Source of the DNA: Nocardia takedensis NBRC 100417
Lineage (GTDB): Bacteria; Actinomycetota; Actinomycetes; Mycobacteriales; Mycobacteriaceae
Assembly: GCF_000308695.1 (NCBI RefSeq)
Contig: NZ_BAGG01000008.1
Coordinates: 1-64,000, forward strand
DNA length: 64,000 nt
Direction of reading: 5' to 3'
The notes below the pieces were generated by a model, which had not been told where the DNA came from, did not search any database, and was given only the letters and a program-made list of their open reading frames with translations. Of the stretch, positions 52,229 to 60,752 are shown piece after piece. The first letter of the stretch is position 1. Each line of letters starts with the position of its first letter. The position numbers and the translations under genes were made by a program.

Positions 52229-53382
52229 CCACGGGACGTTCCCCTTCGCACCCCGAAGGCGATCAGCCGGTCTCGGTGCCATCACCGTCTGACGAGGCAG
52301 CGCATCGCCGCCGGTTCGCGGGCAGGACCTTGGACTGCCCGGACGTGTTGATCGTCAACGACGGCTATCTCAAGGCGACGTGGCCGTTCCTGGCCGATCG
52401 CCTCCGCGAGGGCCTGGTGGGGACCGATCACACCTTGCTGTGGGAGACCGTGCCCGCAAGCTCGCATCTGCGCGATATCCGCGGCGTCGATGATGTTCGG
52501 GCGTTGGTGCTGATCGGCGTCGAGCCCGAACCGGCCGACCTCGCGGCCCTGTCGCGACTGGCTGTGGTCGCCGGTGTCGGCGGTGTCGGCTCGGCCGTCG
52601 CCGCGGAGCTGGCGGCACGCGGAATTGCCTATGTCGACGGGTCGCGCGGGCACACCGACTCGCGCGCGGAGCACGCCATCGCCCTGGTGCTGGCCGCGCT
52701 GCGGTCGCTCCCGTCCTGGCACACGACGATGGCCGTGGAAGGGCCGCGTGCGTGGCCGCTGCCGAGCTGGCAGTACAGCGACCATCCCGGCCTCGTGAAC
52801 GGCACTCTGCGCGGCAAGACGGTGGCCGTGGTCGGACTGGGGCCGCTGGGAGCACGGGTCGCCGAACTGTGTGCCGCGTTCGGGGCGACGGTGGCGGTAG
52901 CGGATCCCGACGCTGATGAGATCGATGTCGCGGTCAGCGGTGCCCAGCGCATCGACCTCGAGCACGTCAGCGCAGCCGACATCGTCGTGGTCACCGAGGG
53001 CACGCCGCGGTCGCGGCTGACCGCGGCGGTGCTCGACCGGCTCCGGGCGGGGTCGCTGGTGGTCACACTCGACGCCGCGGGAATCGACCTGGCGGCCCTG
53101 CGGGAGCGGGTGCTGCGCGGCGAATTGGCCTGGGCGACCGACGTGTACGAGACCGTCCCGGTGCCCCTCGATGATCCGATCCTCGGCCGCGACAACGTCG
53201 TGCACACCCCCGGCATCGCCGGACGCACCCGCGAAGCCAACCACGGCGTCGCCGATGTCCTGGTCGAGAACATCGCCCGCGTCCTGCGCGGCGGCCAACC
53301 GTGGCCCTGGGACCGCCTACCATTCGCGCGCCCGATACCGGTGGAGGAATCGGCATCGAGCGACGGCGCGACGCAGGCATAG
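52225..53382 (+). CDS. D-isomer-specific 2-hydroxyacid dehydrogenase family protein
   Basis: 385 residues. The NAD domain is clear: VAVVGLGPLGARVAELCAAF (G-x-G-x-x-G), followed by ADIVVVTEGTPRSRLTAAVL and AWATDVYETVPVPLDDP; HTPGIAGRTREAN carries the catalytic-His region. The usual catalytic Arg loop (N-x-x-G/ARG) reads LVVTLDAAGIDLAAL, which departs from the norm. It may reduce a 2-oxo acid or act on an unusual substrate. GTG 52225 overlaps the methyltransferase gene. Confidence 0.83.
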   Translation: MTTGRSPSHPEGDQPVSVPSPSDEAAHRRRFAGRTLDCPDVLIVNDGYLKATWPFLADRLREGLVGTDHTLLWETVPASSHLRDIRGVDDVRALVLIGVEPEPADLAALSRLAVVAGVGGVGSAVAAELAARGIAYVDGSRGHTDSRAEHAIALVLAALRSLPSWHTTMAVEGPRAWPLPSWQYSDHPGLVNGTLRGKTVAVVGLGPLGARVAELCAAFGATVAVADPDADEIDVAVSGAQRIDLEHVSAADIVVVTEGTPRSRLTAAVLDRLRAGSLVVTLDAAGIDLAALRERVLRGELAWATDVYETVPVPLDDPILGRDNVVHTPGIAGRTREANHGVADVLVENIARVLRGGQPWPWDRLPFARPIPVEESASSDGATQA

Positions 53383-53413
53383 ACGTGCAATCCCGCCCGA
53401 GATAGGAGCTGCG

Positions 53414-53959
53414 GTGATCATCTGGCTCAACGGCCCGTACGGGGTCGGAAAGACCGAAAGTGCCGATGCGCTGGTCGAGGCCGATCCGACATGGCACCGG
53501 TTCGACCCGGAAAAGGTCGGTTTCCTGGTTCTGTCCCAGTTGCAGGACTTTGGCTACGACGACTTCCAGCACCTCTCGGCGTGGCGGAAGCTGACGCCGT
53601 TGGCCGTCGACGTGATCGCCCGAGAAACCAGACAGGACTTGGTGGTCCCCCAGACGGTGCTGACTGAGCGGTACTGGCTCGAGATCGCCGCAGGCATCCG
53701 GACGCTCGGTCACCAGTTGCACCACGTCCTGATCGAGGCTTCGCCCGACACGGTGCGGCGGCGGATCACCGAGGACGCGACCCTGCATCGCGCGGCCGGC
53801 TGGCGCCTTGAGCACCTGCCCGACTACCTCGACGCCCGATCCGGCTGGTTGACCACCGAAACCGAACTGGTCATCGACAGCTCGGATCTCAACCCGCGTG
53901 CGGTCGCACAGACCATCTCGGCGGCAGCGCGTGTCTGGGTAGAACAGGACCGGACGTGA
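53414..53959 (+). CDS. TmrB-like P-loop ATP-binding protein
   Basis: 181 residues. It starts VIIWLNGPYGVGKTESADAL (Walker A GPYGVGKT), then FDPEKVGFLVL and LEASPDTVRRRIT, a pattern shared with Bacillus TmrB, which gives tunicamycin resistance. It looks like a small kinase-fold protein. In a biosynthetic locus it may be a resistance or modifying kinase. The GTG at 53414 has GATAGGAG upstream. Confidence 0.8.
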   Translation: MIIWLNGPYGVGKTESADALVEADPTWHRFDPEKVGFLVLSQLQDFGYDDFQHLSAWRKLTPLAVDVIARETRQDLVVPQTVLTERYWLEIAAGIRTLGHQLHHVLIEASPDTVRRRITEDATLHRAAGWRLEHLPDYLDARSGWLTTETELVIDSSDLNPRAVAQTISAAARVWVEQDRT

Positions 53960-54169
53960 ACAGGGCCTTCCCGGTGGATACCGAGCAGCAAGTGCTGGTG
54001 CAGTGCGACCGATACCGCCGATCGTGTCGTCTCGATCGTGCGATCGTCAGCGACTACCGCGCTGCGCCGGACCGTGCCCGATGCGCGAATCGGCCTTGCT
54101 CCCGACCCCCGAGGGCTTGCCATCGACGGCCCCCGCGTCCTGCCGATCCCGCGGTGAGGGAGAACCCTT

Positions 54170-54781
54170 GTGCTCGATCCGACGACCCTCGACCGCGCGA
54201 CGGTGCCGAGCGCGGAGGCCATCCACGCCCGCCACAGCCGACACCGGGTGCGCGGGCTGAGCCTTCCACAGTTGCGCATGTTGTTGGCCTTGTGGTACGC
54301 GGTGAATCCCTGCACCACAGCAGATCTGAACACACGAGGGCCGATGGGCGCGACCGTGCGCACACTCGACAGCCTCCAGAACAGGAAGCTCGTCCGCTCG
54401 AGGACGACGCCCGACCCGGACGGCGGCCAGACGGTCTACGACCTCACCGACGCCACACACGCCTTCGTGTCCGGCCTGGTCGTCGATACCCCGACGACAC
54501 CACCGGACAGCAGAGAACTTCCGGAGACGTCCACTGCGGCGCCCAGGGGCACGGCGGCAGCGGAGGGACGCCTCGCGCCGGTATCGAGCCCGTCGACACA
54601 GATCCGCGAGGAGCTGGACTTCTTCGAGCGGTGTCCGCAGTGCGGGTACGCGGCCACCGCGACGCGCATGACCCGCGAACACGGTGGCGTGCAGGAGATC
54701 TCGCTGCATCCGACCTGCGGCCTGCCATGTGGATGGCGCGGACTCGTGCGCAGATTCCGCGCGCCGGTACCGCGCCGGTAG
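54170..54781 (+). CDS. Winged-helix protein with C-terminal zinc ribbon
   Basis: 203 residues. The first 100 resemble a winged helix (GLSLPQLRMLLALWYAVNPC; RTLDSLQNRKLVRSRTTPDP; VYDLTDATHAFVSGL). The C-terminus has four cysteines (CPQCGYAATATRMT ... CGLPCGWRGLV), a zinc ribbon. Probably a DNA-binding regulator of this locus. The GTG at 54170 was chosen from the HTH position; about 210 bases upstream hold no recognised gene. It overlaps the next small gene if that is real. Confidence 0.6.
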   Translation: MLDPTTLDRATVPSAEAIHARHSRHRVRGLSLPQLRMLLALWYAVNPCTTADLNTRGPMGATVRTLDSLQNRKLVRSRTTPDPDGGQTVYDLTDATHAFVSGLVVDTPTTPPDSRELPETSTAAPRGTAAAEGRLAPVSSPSTQIREELDFFERCPQCGYAATATRMTREHGGVQEISLHPTCGLPCGWRGLVRRFRAPVPRR

Positions 54782-54966
54782 TCGGCCGCTACGCGCTGTG
54801 GCACCGGGATCCGGCACGAGCCGAGTACGGGAAACCGATAGGTATGGGGATGGCCGACGAAGAAGGCTGGGATGGCTCCGGCCCGATCCAGCGATTCCGC
54901 ACGCGGTTGCTGGACTGGGAGTCGGTGTCGGTAACTCAGCTCACCGAGTTGGGAGGGCTGCGGTGA
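54727..54966 (+). CDS. Small hypothetical protein
   Basis: 79 residues starting MWMARTRAQIPRAGTAPVVG, then RYALWHRDPARAEYGKPIGM and IQRFRTRLLDWESVSVTQLT. Its end overlaps the next start by 4 bases (GTGA), like the other genes here, which argues that it is real. The exact start is uncertain because it overlaps the previous gene. No domain recognised. Confidence 0.45.
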   Translation: MWMARTRAQIPRAGTAPVVGRYALWHRDPARAEYGKPIGMGMADEEGWDGSGPIQRFRTRLLDWESVSVTQLTELGGLR

Positions 54967-55487
54967 AACAGCCGAAGCTCGGCAATACCGATCCCGCGGT
55001 GCAGCCGCTGTCGGGGGCGGGTGGCACGGGCCGTTCTCCAGGTCGACGCTGCGGTCGGAGCAGCGGGGACGGCGGCCGATCATCGCAGTCGGGATGGGTG
55101 CTGATCGATCTCACCGTCGAGGAACCTGCCCGCCAGGCCGAGGACTTCTTGCGTAAGACGGCACGGGAGTGGGGCGTGGCCGGTGCCGTCTGTGAGGAAA
55201 TGGCGGAGACCGGCCTCGACCTGGTGCGGTGTCTGCTTGCCTACAGCGCCAGCCATCGCGGGTACGGCGGCGAAGCGAGCCCCATCGCCACTCTGCGAGT
55301 GCGGGGCACCTCGCCGGGGATAGCCGTGGTCGAGATCTGGGATGCGCGCATACCGGTGGCACCGCTCCAGCGCCGCGCCAATGGCCAGCGATACCGGCCG
55401 CCGCGCCTTCATCGACCGCTGTATCGGTTCTACCGGGTCGCGCGCCTGCGGATCGGCCGACGAGGCCGCCCATCGGCCGCACGCTGA
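54963..55487 (+). CDS. Small protein with degenerate HATPase (RsbW-like) pattern
   Basis: 174 residues. Following a glycine/arginine-rich start, the region VEEPARQAEDFLRKTAREWG, EEMAETGLDLVRCLLAYSAS and IATLRVRGTSPGIAVVEIWD follows the layout of actinobacterial RsbW-type anti-sigma/HATPase proteins (helix, E..TN..H-like helix, beta-strand with VEVxD). The key Asn and Gly residues of an ATP site are not evident. The assignment is tentative. Confidence 0.5.
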   Translation: MKQPKLGNTDPAVQPLSGAGGTGRSPGRRCGRSSGDGGRSSQSGWVLIDLTVEEPARQAEDFLRKTAREWGVAGAVCEEMAETGLDLVRCLLAYSASHRGYGGEASPIATLRVRGTSPGIAVVEIWDARIPVAPLQRRANGQRYRPPRLHRPLYRFYRVARLRIGRRGRPSAAR

Positions 55488-55635
55488 ACCATAGACGGGG
55501 CGGCGGCGCCCCCGCGGAGCGCCTGTCGGTCGTACGGATCAGCGCGGGATGGCATTGTCGATGAACCGTAGACGGCCGATAGGCTGTGCGGAATTCCTGT
55601 TTCACGTCGCATTTCATTCGGATGGAGAACCTGTA

Positions 55636-57033
55636 GTGGCACCCAAGTCGAAGGTGGACACCGTCGCCAACCTCGCCAAGCGTCGGGGTCTGGTGTACCC
55701 GTGTGGTGAGATCTACGGCGGTACCAAGTCGGCGTGGGACTACGGTCCGCTCGGGGTGGAGTTGAAGGAGAACATCAAGCGGCAGTGGTGGCGGTCGATG
55801 GTCACCGGCCGTGAGGATGTGGTCGGCCTGGATTCCTCGGTGATCCTGCCGCCGCAGGTGTGGGAAGCGGCCGGGCATGTGCAGACCTTCACCGATCCGC
55901 TGGTGGAGTGCCTGCAATGTCACCACCGCCACCGCCAGGACCACTTGCAGGAGGCGTACGCCGCCAAGCACAAGGTCGATGACCCTGATTCGGTGTCGAT
56001 GGAGGTGGTGGCGTGCCCGGACTGCGGCACGGTCGGGCGCTGGACCGAGCCGCGTAACTTCTCGGGCCTGCTCAAGACCCATCTGGGGCCGGTGGAGACC
56101 GAGGAGGGGATGCACTACCTGCGCCCGGAGACCGCGCAGGGGATCTTCATCAACTTCGCCAACGTGGTGACGACCTCGCGGATGAAGCTGCCCTTCGGAA
56201 TCGGGCAGATCGGCAAGAGCTTCCGCAACGAGATCACCCCGGGCAATTTCATCTTCCGCACTCGCGAGTTCGAGCAGATGGAGATGGAGTACTTCGTCAA
56301 GCCCGGTGAGGAAGCCCAGTGGCACAAGTACTGGATCGATACCCGGCTGGCCTGGTACACCGATCTGGGAATCGACCCGGACAACCTGCGGCTGTTCGAG
56401 CATCCGAAGGAGAAGTTGTCGCACTACTCGGCCGGGACCACCGACATCGAGTACCGGTTCGGGTTCGCCGGAAGCGAGTGGGGTGAGCTGGAAGGCATCG
56501 CCAGCCGCACGAACTTCGACCTGACCGCGCATTCGCAGGCGTCGGGCACCGAGCTGGCCTATTACGACCAGAGCACAAACTCCCACTACATCCCGTATGT
56601 GATCGAGCCGGCCGCGGGCCTGACCCGCTCGCTGATGGCGTTCCTGGTCGACGCCTACGCCGAGGACCAGGCGCCCAACGCCAAGGGCGGTGTCGATACC
56701 CGCACGGTGCTGCGCCTGGATCGGCGGCTGGCGCCGGTGAAGGTGGCGGTGTTCCCGCTCTCGCGCCATGGGGATCTGTCGCCGAAGGCCAAAGACCTCG
56801 CCGCGCAACTGCGGCGCACGACCGGATGGAACATCGACTACGACGACGCCGGTCAGATCGGCAAACGGTACCGCCGCCAGGACGAGATCGGCACACCGTT
56901 CTGCGTGACCATCGACTTCGATAGCCTCGACGACCAGGCCGTCACGGTGCGTGAACGCGACACCATGAGCCAGGAACGGGTGGCGTTGGGACAGGTGGAG
57001 ACCTACCTGCACGCCCAGCTGATCGGCGTGTAG
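55636..57033 (+). CDS. glyS: Glycyl-tRNA synthetase, alpha2 type (island copy)
   Basis: 465 residues from a GTG at 55636 with GGAG 10 bases upstream. Class II synthetase with motif 1 region ([20 protein letters not shown]), motif 2 ([20 protein letters not shown]) and motif 3 ([15 protein letters not shown]), plus a zinc-ribbon insertion with CLQCHHRH and [10 protein letters not shown]. It closely follows the housekeeping actinobacterial enzyme in length and motifs. Its setting, last gene of a biosynthetic operon and followed by a RiPP operon, makes it a probable second copy: either a resistant target or a supplier of Gly-tRNA. The housekeeping copy is not visible here. It could be the only copy, displaced, which the window cannot decide. 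Confidence 0.93.
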   Translation: MAPKSKVDTVANLAKRRGLVYPCGEIYGGTKSAWDYGPLGVELKENIKRQWWRSMVTGREDVVGLDSSVILPPQVWEAAGHVQTFTDPLVECLQCHHRHRQDHLQEAYAAKHKVDDPDSVSMEVVACPDCGTVGRWTEPRNFSGLLKTHLGPVETEEGMHYLRPETAQGIFINFANVVTTSRMKLPFGIGQIGKSFRNEITPGNFIFRTREFEQMEMEYFVKPGEEAQWHKYWIDTRLAWYTDLGIDPDNLRLFEHPKEKLSHYSAGTTDIEYRFGFAGSEWGELEGIASRTNFDLTAHSQASGTELAYYDQSTNSHYIPYVIEPAAGLTRSLMAFLVDAYAEDQAPNAKGGVDTRTVLRLDRRLAPVKVAVFPLSRHGDLSPKAKDLAAQLRRTTGWNIDYDDAGQIGKRYRRQDEIGTPFCVTIDFDSLDDQAVTVRERDTMSQERVALGQVETYLHAQLIGV

Positions 57034-57064
57034 CGCTTCGTCAACCCCGCAGGGTCCCGCAAGG

Positions 57065-57112
57065 CCCGAAGACAGGAATAATTCCTGTCTTCGGGTCGGC
57101 GGGGCCCTTTTT
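57065..57112 (+). terminator. Strong intrinsic terminator after the GlyRS gene
   Basis: CCCGAAGACAGGAA (57065-57078) and TTCCTGTCTTCGGG (57082-57095) form a perfect 14-bp stem with a three-base loop. Outer GGCCC/GGGCC pairing extends it, and TTTTT follows at 57108-57112. It separates the GlyRS operon from the RiPP operon. Confidence 0.85.
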
Positions 57113-57115
57113 CGG

Positions 57116-57144
57116 TTACAGCGGCCGAGAAGTGGTCCTAGCGT
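57116..57144 (+). promoter_or_regulatory. Promoter of the RiPP operon
   Basis: TTACAG (57116-57121) and TAGCGT (57139-57144) are separated by 17 bases, with the -10 fitting TANNNT. It lies directly after the terminator and 46 bases before the precursor gene, so unit C has its own promoter. Confidence 0.5.
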
Positions 57145-57189
57145 TGGGTTTTCACCCCTTTCGACGAGAACGGGAAGGAGGGATACCCC

Positions 57190-57306
57190 ATGGAAGACAC
57201 GACTGTGACCATCGAGGCGCAGGACGCCGACACGAGCGGGCAGGAGGAATACACGCCTCCGTCGGTCGAGACGACCGAGAACCTGCCGCCGCAGTGCTCG
57301 TTCTGA
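57190..57306 (+). CDS. Candidate RiPP precursor peptide (38 residues)
   Basis: A short ORF with an excellent ribosome site (AAGGAGG, 8 bases before the ATG). The peptide starts MEDTTVTIEAQDADTSG, passes through QEEYTPPSVETTE and ends NLPPQCSF. The N-terminal part is acidic and lacks basic residues throughout, typical of a leader recognised by a PqqD-like element; the C-terminal part has the only Tyr, Cys and Phe, and three Pro-Pro or Pro-containing turns. The next genes encode two radical SAM enzymes with N-terminal PqqD-like regions, making this the probable substrate. It is too short for usual gene calling. Which residues are modified is unknown; Tyr21, Cys36 and the prolines are the best guesses. 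Confidence 0.75.
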   Translation: MEDTTVTIEAQDADTSGQEEYTPPSVETTENLPPQCSF

Positions 57307-57322
57307 TCGGGATCGTGGTTCG

Positions 57323-57372
57323 CACGGTGGAGACGCGGCGCGCGGATGTCTCGTCCCGCCGTCTCCACCGTG
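57323..57372 (+). promoter_or_regulatory. Hairpin between precursor and maturase genes
   Basis: CACGGTGGAGACG (57323-57335) and CGTCTCCACCGTG (57360-57372) are perfectly complementary, 13 bp, loop 24 bases, beginning 17 bases after the precursor stop. There is no U-tract, so it would act as a leaky terminator or as an mRNA-stabilising/processing hairpin, giving more precursor than enzyme transcript. Such hairpins are common after RiPP precursor genes. Confidence 0.7.
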
Positions 57373-57484
57373 ATCGGACTGTTCAACGGCGACAACGCTA
57401 TTCGCCGACATCACCATCATCTCCGGCACTCCCGGTCAGCGCGGCCGACGCCGCGTGCGGGTCTGGCCGCAAGGGGGATCCATC

Positions 57485-58867
57485 ATGGTTTCCGTGTTAC
57501 CGGCCGCAGCCACGGATCTGCGCCGCCGATTCACCTACCGGCCCGATATCGGGCTGCTCTACGACGCCCGCCACGGTCTCGAACACCGTCTCGACCACAC
57601 GGCCGCCGCGTTCGTCGAAGCCACCTTCGACACCTCCACCGACGACCCGGTCAGCGTGCTGGCGGCACGGTTCTCTGCGGACTCCTCGGTATTGGCGACC
57701 GATCTGGCCGGGTTCTGGTCGGGTCTGCTCGAGGCCGGGGACCGGCCGCATTCGCGTCGACGCAGCGGCGCGCCGCCGGAGTGGGCCGCCAAGGATCTGG
57801 ATTTCCCGCTGGCGTTGGAGGTGGAGATCACCCGGGTCTGCAACTGGCACTGCGACTTCTGCTACAACGTGTGGAAAGTACCCGACGACTACGGCCAGCG
57901 CGGCACCTCGGTCAGCGCGTCGGCGCCGGGCGCGCACATGAGCATCGAGGTCGCGCGGTCGGTGATCGAGCAGGCCGCGGCCGGGGGATGTCTGCGGATG
58001 CGGTTCTCCGGCGGGGAACCGACCCTGCACCCGGACTGCCGCGACATCATCGCCACCGCCGCCGAGGCGGGCATGGACGTGGAGCTGTTCACCAACGGCG
58101 TGCGCCTGACCGATTCCGAAGCCGCGCGGCTGGCCGGTCTCGGGCTGCGGGTCGCGTTGCTGAGCGTGCACGGCCTCGATGCCACCCACACCGCGATGGC
58201 CCGCAACCCCGCCGCCGCGTCGCAGGCATGGCGCGGGATGGCGGCGGCGGTCGGAGCCGGGCTGCGCACGGTTGCGGAAACCCTTGTCTGCGAGGACAAC
58301 CTGGATCAGATGCCGGAGCTGACGCGACGGTTGATCGAGATCGGCGTGCACGATGTGTCGTTCATGCCGTATGTGCCCTTCGGGAAACTGGATCCGCGGC
58401 GGCCGGTGGCGTTGCGGCGGCTGGCGCAGGTGATCGACGAATGCCGCGCCGACCTGGAGGCGTTGCGGGTCACGGTGCCGTGCGCGCCGAAGCACTGCCT
58501 CGAATCCGATCCGACGCCGATCACGGCCCCGGTGCGGCCGGAGTTCGACCGCCATTGCGCGGCGGGGCTGTTGTGGGCCTCGGTCAGCGTCGACGGCCGG
58601 CTGCGGCACTGCCCGCACTCGGCGGTCTACGCCGGACCGATCCAGGAAGGGATCGCGGGGTTGTGGCGCACCCGGATGGTGCCCACGGTCCGCGCGGCGC
58701 TGGCCCCGACCGGAGCCTGCGGTGGATGCGGGCAGCTCTCGGCGTGCGGCGGCGGCTGCCACCTGGGCAAGATCACCAGCTACGGCACCGGCACGGGGAA
58801 CGAGGGTCGAACGCTGCTGCCGTTGAGCCCGGCGGGCACGGCGACCGGTCAGGGGTGCGGGCGATGA
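57485..58867 (+). CDS. Radical SAM/SPASM maturase with N-terminal PqqD-like region (maturase 1)
   Basis: 460 residues. Residues 1-90 look like a small winged RRE/PqqD-like region with IGLLYDARHGLEHRLDHTAA. The radical SAM cluster is C119-x3-C123-x2-C126 (RVCNWHCDFC), followed by FSGGEPTLHPD (SAM-binding GGE motif). The C-terminal SPASM/twitch part has CAPKHCLESD, CAAGLLWASVSVDGRLRHCP and CGGCGQLSACGGGCHLG, which would hold one or two extra 4Fe-4S clusters. The family does peptide C-C, C-S or C-O bond formation, epimerisation or decarboxylation. AAGGGGG precedes the ATG. It overlaps the next gene by 4 bases. Confidence 0.9.
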   Translation: MVSVLPAAATDLRRRFTYRPDIGLLYDARHGLEHRLDHTAAAFVEATFDTSTDDPVSVLAARFSADSSVLATDLAGFWSGLLEAGDRPHSRRRSGAPPEWAAKDLDFPLALEVEITRVCNWHCDFCYNVWKVPDDYGQRGTSVSASAPGAHMSIEVARSVIEQAAAGGCLRMRFSGGEPTLHPDCRDIIATAAEAGMDVELFTNGVRLTDSEAARLAGLGLRVALLSVHGLDATHTAMARNPAAASQAWRGMAAAVGAGLRTVAETLVCEDNLDQMPELTRRLIEIGVHDVSFMPYVPFGKLDPRRPVALRRLAQVIDECRADLEALRVTVPCAPKHCLESDPTPITAPVRPEFDRHCAAGLLWASVSVDGRLRHCPHSAVYAGPIQEGIAGLWRTRMVPTVRAALAPTGACGGCGQLSACGGGCHLGKITSYGTGTGNEGRTLLPLSPAGTATGQGCGR

Positions 58868-60330
58868 CGACCACCGAACACGTCGACGAACGCGCCCGAC
58901 GACTGCTCGACCGGCTGCACCTGGTCGGTGACGATGTCCTGGCCGATCGGGTGTCGGGGCGGAAGATGGTGCTCAACAGCACATCTCGTGTGTTCTGGGA
59001 GACCGTGGGCCGGTGGGGGACCGGTCCGGACGCGGTGGGGGTGATCGCCGAGCGGTTCGCGATTCCGCGTGAGCGCGCGGCGGCCGATTTCGCGGCGTTC
59101 CTCGAGGAGATCGATCAGGGGCAGCGGTGTGTGGGCAGCATCCTGCCGGGGCGCGACCACGCGGTGCTGGAGCCGACCGCGGCCTGCAACGGCCAGTGCC
59201 CGCACTGCTACCACGGCACCCGCAACGAGCACTGGCCGCCCGAGCGCATCGGCGACATCCTCGCCGCCGTGCGCGCCGAAGGTGTGGCCTCGGTGTCGGT
59301 CACGGGCGGGGAGGTGTTCTCCGCCCACTACATCGACCGTTTCTTCGAACTCGCCGCGACCCTGCGCGCCGAGGGCATCACCCTGGCCTCGGTCTCGACC
59401 AATGCCACCTTCCTCACCGAGGAGATCCGCGACCGGATCATCGCCGAGGTCGACCCGGCCACGGTGTTCCGGATCTCGCTGGATGCGCTGCGCTCGGACC
59501 TGCTCGACCGGATCCGCCCCGGCTACCGCAACCTGGCCGACCCCTACGCCCCCATCGGCGACCTGGCCGCCGCCGGATACGGCCTGGTGTTCACCACTAA
59601 CCTGTGGTCACAGCCGGTCGGCGAGATCATCGAGATCGCCGAGCACCTGCGCCGCTACGCGCGGGTGCAGGCGTGGAACGTGCGCTTGGCCGTCCCGGTG
59701 CACCACGGCGACGGGGACCGCACCCGCACCGCCGCCCGCAAACGCCAGCTGTTCGGGGTCCGCCCGGATGTGCGGTTGCCGCTGCGTCACTACGCCGCGA
59801 TCCTGGCCCGCCACGCCGAAACCCCGTTCCCGTTTCCCGTGCGGATGGGCAATTACCTGGCCACGAGCCTGCTCGCCCACCCGCACGCCCTGACCGCGAT
59901 GACCGCCGGGCATCCCTGTCGCGAGGACGAGCACCTGGCCACGGTGAAAGCGACCGGCCAGATCACTCAATGCCCGATCCTGACCGAACTCGCCCCCGAG
60001 CTCACCGCCGGTTCGATCCTGGACGACACCGGTATCGGATTCACCGATCGGCTGCCGCTGGCCGGGCTGCACACCGACGACATGGAATGCGCGCGATGCC
60101 CGCTGCTGGCGGTGTGCGGGGGCGGCTGCCGGTTGTATCCGATGGCCTACGACACCGGGCTGCTCGGCTGCGACGAACCCGCCCGCGCCCTGCTGTCCTG
60201 GATCCTGGCCGACCCCACCGAACTGCTGCGCACCCACTGGCCCGCCTACCACGCCAGGATGCGGGAGCTGGTCGGCGACGCCGACATCGCCGCGCTGTTC
60301 GACCGGCACGCCGCCGGATGGGACCGGTGA
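58864..60330 (+). CDS. Radical SAM/SPASM maturase with N-terminal PqqD-like region (maturase 2)
   Basis: 488 residues. An N-terminal region of about 90 residues (NSTSRVFWETVGRWGTGPDA; IAERFAIPRERAAADFAAFL) is a good PqqD/RRE candidate. The radical SAM motif is C108-x3-C112-x2-C115 (ACNGQCPHC), followed by SVTGGEVFSAHY (GGE). The SPASM-like C-terminus has CREDEHLATVKATGQITQCP and CARCPLLAVCGGGCRL. It differs in sequence from maturase 1, so the two likely make different modifications on the same peptide. Start coupled by ATGA overlap. Confidence 0.9.
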   Translation: MTTTEHVDERARRLLDRLHLVGDDVLADRVSGRKMVLNSTSRVFWETVGRWGTGPDAVGVIAERFAIPRERAAADFAAFLEEIDQGQRCVGSILPGRDHAVLEPTAACNGQCPHCYHGTRNEHWPPERIGDILAAVRAEGVASVSVTGGEVFSAHYIDRFFELAATLRAEGITLASVSTNATFLTEEIRDRIIAEVDPATVFRISLDALRSDLLDRIRPGYRNLADPYAPIGDLAAAGYGLVFTTNLWSQPVGEIIEIAEHLRRYARVQAWNVRLAVPVHHGDGDRTRTAARKRQLFGVRPDVRLPLRHYAAILARHAETPFPFPVRMGNYLATSLLAHPHALTAMTAGHPCREDEHLATVKATGQITQCPILTELAPELTAGSILDDTGIGFTDRLPLAGLHTDDMECARCPLLAVCGGGCRLYPMAYDTGLLGCDEPARALLSWILADPTELLRTHWPAYHARMRELVGDADIAALFDRHAAGWDR

Positions 60331-60337
60331 GGCCGCG

Positions 60338-60742
60338 GTGAGCGCCGAGGTCGTGGTGTTCATGGGCGTCATCCACACCCCCTACCAGCAGGTCGGCGAC
60401 TGCCCGCGACAGCCCTGGACCCGGCCTGCGCTCTCCACGATCGAGCTGGACCCCGACTTCGCCGACACCGTCGAGGGCTTGAGCGCCGGAGTCCGCGCCC
60501 ACGTGCTGTGGTGGGCGCACGCCGCTGACCGAACCGTGACCCGGCGGCGCCAGGCCGCCGACGGGCCGCCGCTGGGGGTGTTCGCCGCCCGCGGTGTAGA
60601 CCGACCCAACCCGATCGGGCTCACCCTCATCGACATCGTCGACGTCGACGGCCCACGCATCACAGTGCGCGGGATGGACTGCGTCACCGACACCCCGCTG
60701 ATCGACATTAAACCCGCCATCGACCTGCCCACCACCCAATAG
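60338..60742 (+). CDS. TrmO/TsaA-like protein of the RiPP operon
   Basis: 134 residues, beta-barrel TsaA/TrmO family. VIHTPYQQVGDCPRQ at the N-terminus and GVFAARGVDRPNPIGLTLID then DTPLIDIKPAID near the end match TrmO (GxFATRSPxRPNPIGLS; DGTPxLDIKPY). TrmO is a SAM-dependent N6-methyltransferase of t6A37 in tRNA-Thr. Here it sits inside a peptide-modifying operon, so it may instead methylate the peptide or another small molecule. GTG 60338 follows the previous stop by 7 bases. Confidence 0.88.
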   Translation: MSAEVVVFMGVIHTPYQQVGDCPRQPWTRPALSTIELDPDFADTVEGLSAGVRAHVLWWAHAADRTVTRRRQAADGPPLGVFAARGVDRPNPIGLTLIDIVDVDGPRITVRGMDCVTDTPLIDIKPAIDLPTTQ

Positions 60743-60752
60743 GAGACCCATC

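Noticed and set aside
53956..54966. 336-codon ORF starting at the TmrB-like stop
   Set aside because: The frame crosses the winged-helix gene out of phase and is Arg/Pro-rich; only its last 79 codons look protein-like and are reported separately.
55636..57306. PEARL-type peptide extension (aminoacyl-tRNA used to add amino acids to the peptide)
   Set aside because: GlyRS and a small peptide are adjacent, but no LanB/PEARL-like ligase is visible and a terminator separates the two transcripts. Left as a minor alternative.
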